From NCBI GenBank assembly GCA_019925795.1, contig CM034305.1, positions 65,212,573 to 65,276,572 on the forward strand: a stretch of DNA of 64,000 nt. The letters are read 5' to 3'. The stretch's first letter is position 1. Every line of letters begins with the position of its first letter. This document shows positions 23,126-34,800 of the stretch, in pieces. Source of the stretch: Dendrobium chrysotoxum. Lineage: Eukaryota > Streptophyta > Magnoliopsida > Asparagales > Orchidaceae. Below the pieces are notes generated by a model, which saw only the letters and a list, made by a program, of their open reading frames with translations, was not told where the DNA came from and did not search any database. The translations under genes and the position numbers were made by a program.

Positions 23126-26100
23126 ATGGTTTCAGAAAATCTCAGCTCCAAAAATATCTGTGTGATTGGGGCAGGACCTTCAGGTCTGGTTTCTGCAAGA
23201 GAGCTGAGAAAGGAAGGACATTCTGTCTTAGTTCTGGAGCAGAACCATGACATCGGAGGACAATGGCTGTACCAATCAAATGCTGAAGATGAAGATTCAA
23301 TGGGGAAGAAAACTCCATTAAAGATCCATAGCAGTGTCTATAACTCCTTAAGATTAGCTTCTCCTAGAGAGATAATGGGATTCACCGACTTCCCTTTCAT
23401 TGTAAAGAAAGGAAGAGACATGAGGAGATTCCCAAGTCACAATGAGATGTTTTTATATCTCCAAGATTTCTGTAGCTGGTTTGAACTTAGGGAGATGATA
23501 AGATTTAATACAAGGGTGGAATATGTTAGAATAGTTGATAGTTCTGAATTTGATGTTGATAGGAGAATTAGATGGGTTGTTAGAAGTAAAGAAATTGAGA
23601 CTGGAATTGTCAGTGAAGAAATATTTGATGCTGTTGTTGTTGCCAATGGGCATTATTCTATGCCTAGATTGCCTATAATCAAAGGTATGAAGATTTGAAG
23701 TATGAAATTGTTGTTGATGATGAAATTTTTTTATGTTTTTGTTGTATTGCAGTTTATGAATGATAATGTTTTTATGTATAATTTAAATAATATTTCAGTT
23801 AAGGGACAAGATTGTTGTATCGAAGTTTCTTTCTTTTGATATGTAGGAATGGATGTATGGAGAAGGAGACAGCTCCACAGTCATGTATACAGAGTTCCCC
23901 AGCCTTTCAACAATGAGGTGAGAAAGATTTTCTCCATTTATAACTTGTTCCTCTTATCATGCTTAATTTTTCAAAAATTTATATTAATTTGTATGAAAAA
24001 TATGCTTGACACTCATTATTTTTTTGGTGTTATTGGTCATATCATCATGAAGAGCATAACAAAAGTGTTCATGAAATAACATGTAGGTTGTAGTGGTGGT
24101 GGGGAACTCCATGAGCGGCCAGGACATATCAATGGAACTTGTGAATGTTGCTAAGGAAGTTCATCTTAGTGTTAAATCTCTTGAAATATCTGAAGGATTG
24201 TCCAAAGTAATTGCTAAATATCAAAACCTTCACTTACAACCACAGGTATTCTCCAAGAAACTAAAATACTCTTCTAATAACATTTATGAAAGCTTAAGAT
24301 TAATAAGTATTATGTCAATTGCAGATAGACACTCTTTATGAAGATGGAAGAGTTTTATTTTTTGATGGTACTTTCATTACCGCCGATACGATCATTTACT
24401 GTACAGGGTAAGTGCTAAAAAATAAATTCTTCGTATGTTATTCGGTAAAGGAGAGACGATCACAATATATTTGTTAGTGTTTCTATTTGCTTTTTGGTAT
24501 AAAAAATTTATGACAAAGTACAAATTTTAGTATGATCTAATAATATCACATTGATGGTTATAAATTTGTTTTGCTTTGAAGGTATTCATATTCTGTGCCA
24601 TTTCTTGACACCAAAGGAATAGTAACTGTTGATGATGACAAAGTGGGTCCATTGTATGAGCATACATTCCCACCTTCACTTGCTCCTTCACTGTCTTTTG
24701 TAGGTATTCCAAAGAAGGTGAGATCTACTTCTTTTATGAAACAGGTGTTTATTCATGGAGATCAATTCATTTTATCATATAAAAAATTAGGAAGGGTTGT
24801 GAATGGTTTGAAGTTACGATGATTCGATTTTGGCTCAACATTAAGTCGAAGTCATTCAGGTCGACCTTGATCGGACCCAAATCTGGCCATTTGCTTGATT
24901 CAAGTTAGAGGTGGATCTAGTAAGATCGTATTAGATCAGATCAGCTTTGAGATTACATCTTTAACCTCTCTAATTAAAATCACAACCATATAAAAAACAT
25001 ACACTCCATCAGAGGTTTTCAACGAATTGAGAAAATATCATTCTACTTCTCTCTCAGTTGGATTAACTTCAGTAAAGTAAATTAAGGCTTCGTTTGGGAC
25101 AGCTTTTTTATGGCTTTTTTTGATAGCTTTCTAGTATAAAACTTTCTAATTTAAGAAATTTTTGTACTAAAAAGCTTCTTTAGAAATCAATAAAAACGCC
25201 GTCCCAAACAAAGCTGGAATATTTCTTGTATCTAAAAACTTAAACAACATTAATAATAATATGCATAAGGATCATTATTAACTCTGAATTTTTATAGATT
25301 ATTGGGTTTCCATTCTTTGAATCACAAGCAAAATGGATAGCTCAAGTGCTCTCAGGGAAAAGGACACTTCCATCATGGGAAGAGATGATGAAGGCTGTGA
25401 AGGAGGATTACCACTCTAGAGATCTAGCTGGAATACCAAAGCATAGTACACATGATATAGCCAATTTTGAGGTAATATCTTATCATCCCATCTTGAAATT
25501 TGTAAGCTAAGATTTGTGAACAAAGATGAATGTCATATTAGGCTTCACAAATAAAATTAGAAAAGCAAAAGGGTATATAATTCTATGTTAAAACTTATAG
25601 ATGTTGTAAGAAAAAAATTTATACATTATATGATTGACATCTTATACGACTCTACTAAATATTCAAATGATTCTGAATCAACTTTTTGAGAAAGAAAATT
25701 TGATATTATATTTGACTTTACCAAGAGATTTACTCGTCTTATGAGTACTTTTTATTCTAATTTGAGATTTTTTGTAAGTGCAATCCCCTATGGTTGACTA
25801 TTTATCCTGATCATAAGAGAACACTTTCAATTAAAATTAATTTGTGGGGCTTTAATGATTAATTGCTTTAGTAGAAGCTATTTGGATTGAAAAAAACAAA
25901 AGAATGTACAACTATAGATTTACTTTGAGATTAATACAACACAAGCTTTTTATATGCAGCACTAATTTTAAAGTAACTTGATAGGTTCTCAAGCCCAAGC
26001 TCATCCTCATACAATTTATATCAGGATATTCTAACAATTTTTTTGCGTATCCTGATACAGGACAGCTTTCTTGCTGTTTTTTAAAGCAATTTTTTAGTAT

Positions 26101-26575
26101 AAAAATTTTTTGAATTAAAAATTTTTGTACCAAAAAACTGCTTTAAAAAGCAGTAAGAAAGCTGTTCCAAAAGAAACCACAGTGTTGTGTTTGATGGCAT
26201 GACAAATGATCAAAGTAAAATAAAAAATATAAAAAATAACACCATGAACCAAATTTTGAGCATTTTTTCTATCTATGTTTGTTTTTCAAAACTGTGTTTT
26301 GAAACGCAACATACAATGTCTTTCAATCATCATATAACAAACCCATTTTCTTTTTTATTGTTTTGGGTGGACAGTACTGTGACAAATATGGAGATAGATG
26401 TGGTTTTCCACATTTGGAAGAATGGAGAAAAGAATTATGCTTATCATCTCTACTGAATGCTGAAGTGAATCTGGAAACTTATCGCGATTCTTGGGATGAT
26501 GATCTTCAATTGCTTCAAGAGGCTCACCAAAGCCCTCATTTCACACAACAAGGCTATGAAAGCATTGTGATTTGA
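23126..26575 (+). CDS. FMO GS-OX-like flavin-containing monooxygenase, copy 2 (intact)
   Basis: Exons 23126-23684, 23847-23917, 24087-24245, 24325-24407, 24582-24717, 25298-25471 and 26375-26575 join in phase to 1383 bases, 460 residues plus TGA, the usual length of plant S-oxygenating FMOs. Seen in order: FAD-binding VIGAGPSGLVSARELRKEG (about residues 12-30), the GGQWLYQS segment, LHSHVYRVPQPF of the FMO signature at the exon 2 end, NADPH-binding VVVVGNSMSGQDIS in exon 3, and the C-terminal FPHLEEWRKELC region. The enzyme would use NADPH and O2 to oxygenate a soft nucleophile such as a sulfide; the real substrate outside Brassicales is unknown. Introns are short apart from those in which MITEs sit (introns 5 and 6). 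It lies 3.3 kb downstream of its frameshifted sister and is probably the only functional copy of the pair. Confidence 0.93.
25086..25215. mobile_element. Palindromic MITE (family A) in FMO copy 2 intron 5
   Basis: Starts GGCTTCGTTTGGGACAGC after TTAA and ends GCCGTCCCAAACAAAGC. It is the same insertion as 18352-18453 in copy 1. Confidence 0.88.
26055..26180. mobile_element. Palindromic MITE (family A) in FMO copy 2 intron 6
   Basis: Recognisable arms ACAGCTTTCTTGCTGTTTTT and its complement AGCAGTAAGAAAGCTGT. It lies in the part of intron 6 that is not homologous to copy 1, and its ends are eroded. Confidence 0.78.
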
Positions 26576-26612
26576 AGGCCAGTATTTATTTATTCAAAAA
26601 CAATGTCTCTTA

Positions 26613-26742
26613 GGCTTCATTTGGAACAGTTTTTTTACTATTTTCTAAAGTAGCTTTCTATTATAAAATTTTATAATTTAAGAAATTTTTATGCTAAAAA
26701 ATTGTTTTAGAAAACAGTAAAATAATAATCCCGAACGAACTC
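26613..26742. mobile_element. Palindromic MITE (family A) downstream of FMO copy 2
   Basis: Begins GGCTTCATTTGGAACAG after TTA, about 38 bp after the stop codon; the right arm is decayed. It is the same insertion as 19846-19974. Confidence 0.82.
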
Positions 26743-27117
26743 TAAGTTTATAATTTGATTTGATCAAAATTAGAAACCAGGAGATCAATTAAGAGCTCAG
26801 TGCAGAAAACTGAAAGAAATAAGGAAGAATAATTGAAGAAAGTCATATTTATATCTATATGGTTGCTAGAATTTGGCTAATATAAACAAGGAGTTACTTG
26901 GCACTTGCTTAATGATATCAAGAGCTAAATATACAAGAGAAGCTCAATATATTAAGAATTGGTAGGCTATCATCCTATCTTTTTTATAGTATGAATCTTA
27001 AAGCAATTCTAAAAATATGTTGATTTAGTGATGTAGCTTATCTTGGTCGATTGGTTGGGAGCTTTGGCAACCAACCAAGAGATCTTGGGTTTGAGTCTTA
27101 TGTTTGTGATGTGTGTG

Positions 27118-27240
27118 GTGAAATTATTTTGTCCGGACAATGTATGTCCGGATATATGATATACACAGTGTGTACAAAATTTGTACACACTGTGTACATC
27201 ATAAATCTGGACTGCCGGCATCCGGACGGAATAATTTCCC
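27118..27240. mobile_element. Mutator-like MITE (family B), copy 2-specific
   Basis: 123 bp. The right end, read in reverse complement, starts GGGAAATTATTCCGTCCGG; the left starts GTGAAATTATTTTGTCCGG. Flanking 9-mers ATGTGTGTG and GTGTGTGTG. The paralogous site in copy 1 (near 20313) has a single GTGCGTGTG with no insert. The interior is a perfect palindrome-like GTGTACAAAATTTGTACAC core, as in the element at 15037-15204. Confidence 0.86.
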
Positions 27241-27658
27241 GTGTGTGTGAGTTTGTCTTAATTGACCTAAAAGGCTCTAAAACAATGTTGATTTGGTGGG
27301 CCCCAATCTCTTGTACTTTGATTATGCAAAGCAAATTTTTTGAGATTTTTAAATTCTAATACTTTGATAAATATCATTTAAGCTTCATTATTGATTAAAT
27401 TCAAGATTTATTAAATCTCATCATTTGCATAATTTGATATATTTAAGAATTTCTCATTCATATAAATCTAAAGTCCTAAAAAAATTGCCTAACATACTAT
27501 CAATATATAACAAAATTTAATAATTACCAAACAAACAATTTTTATGTTTTAACCCTATGAGTTAAAGCCTACTTGTAGCCTTATATAACTCTTACGAGTC
27601 TCAATATAATCCTCATCAAATATTACTAAATTGAAGCAACAAGTTATTCTGTTACTAA

Positions 27659-27778
27659 CGCTTCATTTGGTACGGCTTTCTTTCTGCTTCTTAAAACAAC
27701 TTTCTAGTACAAACATTTTAATTTTTGTACTAGAAAGCTACTTCAAAAAGCATAAAGAAAGCCGTCCCAAATGAAGCC
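27659..27778. mobile_element. Palindromic MITE (family A), copy 2-specific
   Basis: 120 bp between two TAA triplets (27656-27658, 27779-27781). Copy 1 at 20711 has one TAA in the same place followed directly by the older MITE, so this element inserted exactly at the TAA border of a pre-existing relative. Confidence 0.93.
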
Positions 27779-27781
27779 TAA

Positions 27782-27911
27782 GACTTCATTTGGGACGGCT
27801 TTTTTACTGTTTCCTAAAATAGCTTTCTGATACAAAAATTTTTAGCTGAAAAAATTTTTATACTAAAAAACTACTTTAAAAAACAGTAAAAAAGCTGCTC
27901 CAAACAAAGCC
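27782..27911. mobile_element. Palindromic MITE (family A), adjacent to the previous one
   Basis: Shares the TAA at 27779-27781 with the element to its left and ends before TAA 27912-27914. It is orthologous to 20714-20843. Confidence 0.9.
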
Positions 27912-28249
27912 TAAATTGATCACATACAAATAATCTAGAAACTATTTTGAGATTTTTCTAATCATCAACTTGTTATGAGTAAGAAAATTATTAATATCTT
28001 TAAACATACATTTTTGAACTATATAATAAGAGACTAATTAACTCAATATTATCATATGAATTAACATAAACCATTCTATAATGTGGAGCAGTATGTAAAT
28101 AGTATCAACTAAGCAAACTTCCCAATTAAGGATTCTCAATTAATTTCCTGTTGAAAAATAAATAAGAAGGTTAAAAAAAAACTGATCAACACAGTATAGA
28201 GATTTATATATCTGATACACAGAAATATAATTCAACTGTAAAACTGTAA

Positions 28250-28384
28250 GACAAATGTTCCGTTTGGGATAACTTTCTTACTGCTTTCTAAAGCAACTTT
28301 TTAGTACAAAGATTTTTCGTTCAAGATATTTTTGTATTAGAAAGCTGCTTTAAAAAGTAATGAGATAGCTTCCACAAACAGCAC
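28250..28384. mobile_element. Palindromic MITE (family A) at the right end of copy 2
   Basis: CCGTTTGGGATAACTTTC at the left and a degraded right arm ending CCACAAACAGCACC. It corresponds to the partial MITE at 21343-21430 and so marks the approximate right limit of the duplication. Confidence 0.7.
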
Positions 28385-28899
28385 CAAAGTAATGTGGCTT
28401 TGCTTTTCCATTGTTTCCCTAGCAATGTTATGAAAGTTCAAATACAATTATGCAATCTGCATAACATAGAAAGCATGATTTCATGAAACAAAATAGAGCT
28501 GAGAAAATTTCTTTATTATTATTTTTTTTCAACCAGGAAAATCAAGTTGCAGAGACTACACAAATGCAAAGGATTGCATTTTTTTTATTTGTAAGCTAAC
28601 TAAAAGGAATGAGATTATCAAATTTTCAACTCTAAGAAAGAAAAAAAATCCTTATTGATTAATGTTAGCATTTTTTGGCTTATATCCTGAAAAATATTGG
28701 CATGTTTGCAAAGTACTGTTGAATACTCTACAATGGCCTAAGGAAACTAAGCCAAGAATGGTAGAATCAAACCAAAAATAAACTGAGTCAGAGTAGTGGA
28801 GCAGAAGCATAGGTGTTCAACTCTTCCCTGTCATGTCTGCATGAATAGGAAATCATAGAGAGAAAGCCTCTTCTTTCAGCTGATGATTCTTCTGGACCA

Positions 28900-31800
28900 T
28901 CAATCTGGGAAATGATCGAAAACTCCGCTTAGGATACTGAAGAAGAAAATCACAGCAGTTCTAATAAAATGTTTTTAGATTCACCCTTGGACTGATAATG
29001 CCCGGATAATTTAATGATAACATAATTCAAAGATTCATAACTAAAACTGCAAGACAATCAGCCTAATTCCTCCGAGAAGATTTGGGCATATCAGATGATA
29101 AAAATGCCCCATGCATGACAGCTTCATGAAGGTTTTGATGCTAGTTTCAAATTACATAAAGGCTCAAAAAAGATCAAAAGAATGATAAGTGGCTATACCT
29201 CTGGTGCTGGGAAAACGATGATGGAGCAGTCAATAAATGTGAATGATCCATTCCCTGTGTCATATATGTTGAAAAATGAGAAACACTTGAAGATCCAATT
29301 GAACTATTCTCTGCTAGGTATGAAGTAATTTCATTGCTCCTACACAAATCAAATGATCCAACAGTTTGGCTGTAATTAGGGGTTAAGCAGCCTGGGGGAA
29401 TGCTTGGCTTCTCAGAAAGACTGTGCTCATTGGTGAACCAGAACACCTGTGGACTTCTATTGATGGAATTTTGTTGTCCGTCATCAAGTTTTCCTCCATA
29501 ATGATTGTAATCCCAACTGTGTATAGTAGTTGGCGACCGATCTCTGAGAACAACACACTGAATAGAAAAGCAGATAAGGTTTAGGACTTTTCTTCGAAAA
29601 GCGCAAATACAATAGGATTTTCTTGAGACTCGTGAAATATTACATAGAAAAGCTTATTAATACAATACATATCTCATTTGGAGTGGAAAAAGTTGGGCAG
29701 AGGAAAAAAAAACCGTATTACCAAAATAGTCCATTGAAATTGAATGAATTTTCACATTATATTGGTTTTATCGCTAATTTCATATAAATAAACAGAATTA
29801 ACAGATTGAAGCTCAAGAGAACCATTTTCATACTCAAGATACCATATATATCAGCATGAGAATTGGATAAGAAATATACTTACTGGAGTTGGCAGATAGG
29901 TTCTAATTCCACCAGGATGTTTAGCGACTCCATCTCCAAAAGTAAGAATGTCAGAAGTTCTTATCTGAGCTTCTGGCATAATATTGGTGGCAGGCATAAA
30001 CTGCGACCCCTGTGATAGAATTGATTTAATTGGACCAAATGGAGGGAAAATCCTCCGAAAGTACACATTAGGTACTACAGTAGGATAAGGATAGGGAGAG
30101 GGTCCAAGTAATGAAATGTTTGGGCTAGGCAATCCATGAGACAGATTTGGCTTTGCAGGTGCAGCAACATGAATCTCCGGCTGATCAAACATTCCATCTG
30201 AATCAACATTTAGATCAAAATTTAACGTTCCATCAGCAAGCAATCCATACAATCCATCATAGTAGCGTCTGTGAGATGGAGAATTAGATGTCTGAAGCAT
30301 TTCTAAGAACGGGACTGGTGGACCTGTAGGATACAGTTTTGAAGGAATCACCTCAGAATTGACAATTGCCCTCTGTTGTGAGTTGCTAGGAGGCACCTGC
30401 CCAGTAGCAGTGATGTAGACATCATCAATCATTTGGGCAGTTTCATTTAATGGCACCTCATGATTACCAACCTTTGGTGGACTAATGCAGTTTTCCATTA
30501 CAGGATATTTATTATAAGAATGCTGAGAATTCATCCTACTTGATGAGGTTTCAATTGTGGAAAAGGTACTATCATGACAGCTATGAGAAGCACCATTTGA
30601 AACTGCAGCTTGAAGAGATGAAGTTTGCTTTGAACATGAAGGGTCATCAATAGATTTCGCTGGTTGGCTGCTCATAATTCTTGAAGCCGGGCTCTTACTT
30701 CTGCAATCATGCTCTGAACCAACAAGAAAAGCCTCATGAGTATCAGATTTTTGTATTGTATCGTTGCTTTGTCCAGAAGAATTCTCAGACGCATTCATTG
30801 GGCGAGATTGAAAGCTTGTCTTTGCAGAGCAAAACATGCCAAGCTCACCCTGCAACCTGCAATCTCCTTCCTTATCTTTATTACTGTAATCGCAACTCAG
30901 ATTTTCATGGTTCTTGTTAGTTCTAACAGGTTTTGAGTCTAAGGTTCTTTCTACATAATCCTGATTCTTGATGATAATGTCACTACTATAATCTTTTTTA
31001 TTTTTAACATTACAGACTACTGTTTGAATTCCATTATGACAACTACTGTCCGTGGACTTTTGGTTAATTATTCTAAGTATCTGAGAGGAAGCGCCATAGA
31101 AAGACGGCCCAACATCACCAGCCAGATGCTCACCACCAGGATCTTCTGAAATATTATCATTCTGTTCCTTGCAAGAAATATTTCTGGAAGTGTAAGATGC
31201 TCCAACCTGGATAGATTTAGATGGTTTCAAGTGCTTCATGCTAGTAGAAGAACTGGTGTGAAGGTCAGCTCTATGTCTTTCCCATGTATTCTTGAAGAAG
31301 TGACAGAGATCAGAAATCATCTCCTTCGGAGAATCAAGTAAACTGGCTAGCTTTTCAGCCCCAAATACAAAAGCACTACAAATCCTATAAAAATTGCCTG
31401 ACACAATAGAATATATCAAAAAGTAGTTAGTACGTTTGAAATTTGTTTGAATTGTAAATAGTGCAGTGAATAAACAGAGCCTAAGAAATATAAACATGGT
31501 ATAAAAAATACTTAATTGTTGAAGAAAGGTCTTCAACTCTTCATAAATTCTTATGACTATAAAGTGCAAAAATACCTTTGTAAACACTGCGTCCAAGGTT
31601 GTTATGCACACATAGAGGATCAACAACGTTCAAATACTTCGGAACAAAAGAACGTCTCTGGCAGTGTTGACCGCATGCCAAACCATCAATGAACATGCTA
31701 TGACTTTCTAGAAAGAACTCCTTGCGATAAAATTCACCGTTGTCCTTTCTCGGAGGCATCACTGAACAATTATTAAGAGGTGAAGAACAAGCTTCTTTTT

Positions 31801-34800
31801 TAGGAAAAGCCAACTTAAATATCAGGCAAAATGCAGAGGTTAAAGCTTACCAGCTATCTCCGGGAGTGAATGTACGGGTACAGGACCCCATATGCTTACA
31901 CAAAAGTTTTCCCAATCAAAATTGCTGAATATTTCTAGAAAACGGTATAGAACCTGTAGATTAAAGAGAATAGCAACATCATATTTCTGTTCTGATCCTA
32001 AGCTGAAGCAGTCAAAAGAAATTTTGCTAAGGTTAACTACCTCAAGTGGCCCAGTGAATGAATTGTCAAATACATGAAATATGTATATGATCATGGTTTC
32101 CACAGCATATGTAGAAATAAGACCATAATGAGCACCCAAAATGCGACTCTCATAGTAACACCAAGCTTTAATAAGAATGCTACTCCGCTTAAATAAATGA
32201 TCTTGATTTATCAAATGGTCCATCTACAAAGATAGATGTCATATAAGTAAAACGATGCATATAACTAAAAAATCTAATCACCTTATTCTGCACAGAAACT
32301 CAAGAACTAATGAAGAACCTGAAGATTACCTCTTCTAGGAAACAAAGGGCACGTAAGCCACCAGTCTGATGAAATGTTATGTCCACAACAATACCCTCTA
32401 CAAGACATTTTATAACCTTTACCTGAATAAGGAAATTAAACCAAACAAGGAATCAACATTAAGCACAATATTATTGAATAAAGATGTATCAGAAACATAA
32501 AAGGTTGAGGCATATTTGTTAAAACATGAGCAAATTTGAAGTATAGGCCAACATCATATCATGTGAATCAGAACTTAAATGAACAGGAAAGCTAAATGCA
32601 TGCCAGCGGTTAGCTGACCAAAATCCTAGGGTTGGAATATTTTAGTAAAAACTAGTGCAATCACTTTTTTTTTAACTTACGATTTCAACTAATTATATCC
32701 TCTTTTAGAAAAGAAACTGAGACCAGCATGTGAAAAATATGGTTAAGACTTCAGATTTTCCCTGCAAAAAATGCAGCCCAGCATGAACCTGATATCCATT
32801 TTTACCAGACTTTAGTTCCAACTACAATTGATCATGCAAGCATAAAAATGTATCTATTGTAGAAAATGAAACTTTAATCCCAGAAAAATCTAAACTTGAA
32901 ATGGTCTGTCACTGCCTATATGACAGCTAGCATGGCATGTGATAGCTGCATGAATCTTCTTATATTTGTAATTTTGTGCTATTTGCCATATATATCACCT
33001 GAAATACTTTACTTCCAATGACATAATACAAGGAATTTCAGTCCAAACTAAAGTATTTTAATGAAATTAAGTCGATTCACTCATTCACTTAGGAAAAATT
33101 TATTTTGAGCTATCAATTTAGTCCATTGATTTTGGGCAATCAAGTAATTAAATTATTTCATAATGAATCTACTTATATTTTGTTAAATAACTTGTTTTTA
33201 GACAAAAATACCTTATATTTGCACAAGTTATTAATTGATACATTACTTCAGGTGACAAAAAAAGGAATTTTGCATAGCTATAGGATGACAGGTCAGCTGC
33301 CGCTCAGGCAATGATGTGGCACCATTCCTTGTGTTGGTTTCTTTGGTGTGTGTAGCATTACTTGTACACTTATAAAGATATAGATTCTAAGAAAAAAATA
33401 TTAAAAAAATTATTTACGTTAAAAATAATGCTTTTCAATTAAAGTATTGTTAGAAATTTGGGAAAGTTCAAACATTTGAAGAGGTGGACTGGACAAGGAG
33501 GGGTTTTCTTGCACAAGGGGTTTATTACTAAACTCTTGATGTGTATTACAAATAACAAGGGTCTCCTCCTTTCATAGGCTCCAAAGCTTCTCCCTCTAAG
33601 GATAAGGCCTTTTTACAACTCTCCTAGAGTTATCTACAATACACTAAAAACTCTAAAGTTTATAACAATCAAACACACAATTCTAGAAAAAATTACAAAA
33701 CTCTAGATACTTTTACACATTCGATTAGCTATAAATTTCTAGAATCTTCTTATGCACTATCTAAACAATTCTAGGAAGTGACTTACTTCTCAACAAAGAA
33801 ATTTCTAGATAAAATTCTATGGGTGCGGGGTGGGGTGAAGAGATTTCTAGAGATTTGGTGCACTCTTTAACACCTCCCCTCATCGACTACTCTTTTGCAT
33901 TGTTCTTCTTATTTTCATGCCAAGTTTCCTTCATAAATTATCAAATATTCTTTCAGATAGTCCTTTTGTGAATATGTCAACAACTTAATTCTTGGTCATG
34001 GCGTGATTCATTCTGATTTAACCTCTCCCAAACAAATTGATAATTAACATTCGCATGCTTAATTCTTGCTTGATCCACTGGATTCTCTGCTATGCAGATA
34101 ATTGATCGATTATCACAGTACAACAATGCTGCTTAATAATTAATTGATTGACAAAGATCTATCATGAGTTGCTTCAATTATGGGCATCCCTATGTCGTTT
34201 ATGCTACCCTTGGAGATTCATTTTAGATAATCCTTTTGTCAATATGCCAGCAACTTGACCCTTCGTTCCAATGTGTGTAACACTCAAACTTTGAAAAGGT
34301 AAAAGTCAAAATTCATTCAAAATTTTATTCCCCATTTTCCGCATCTCATGAAAATGATAAATACTATTTTTATAAAACCTATATTTTGTATGAATCATCT
34401 TAATACATAAAACAACAAAGATTTTCATGCATTTTTCTGTTCTTACTCCATTTTTCTCCTCCTCAGATCACATCAAAGATTTTCATGCACCCTGGATAGT
34501 CCCTTCAAAGATCAACATGTTTTACTAAACCTGTGATAGCATGCTTCCTATTAATCAAATAAATATAAAATAACAACCAACTTATAAAATAACTTGTGGA
34601 TAAATATGATAAGCAAAATACTGGTGTCACCTCTTTAACAACGCAATAATCTTTTCAAGTGAAACAATTTAATGCTTGCTTGCATTGCTTTTTTAATAAA
34701 AAGGTCAATTATGCGTTTAAATAATAATTACACAAAATTCAATCCATTAATTATAAGAAATTATCACTCATATGCCACGTGACAGAGAGTTAAACAAAAG

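Larger units (their letters stand above)
22262..28384 (+). repeat. Tandem segmental duplication, copy 2
   Basis: Second copy of the FMO-bearing segment, same orientation, starting TTTTGGCAAAGGATGG and ending in a family A MITE (28250-28384). It carries the intact FMO gene and preserves the empty sites of the copy 1 SINE and one MITE. Confidence 0.93.

Noticed and set aside
31762..31850. A 37-base intron followed by an exon reading LAFPKKEACSS before the conserved PPRKDNGE
   Set aside because: That intron would be too short for plants and would break the frame. A normal 89-base intron with the TTCAG/TG acceptor at 31762-31761 keeps phase and matches the family (PEIA then VMPPRKDNGE).
31840..32223. 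Single 127-codon frame as a stand-alone gene
   Set aside because: It is two exons of the nucleotidyltransferase gene joined through a stop-free 87-base intron, followed by intron sequence.
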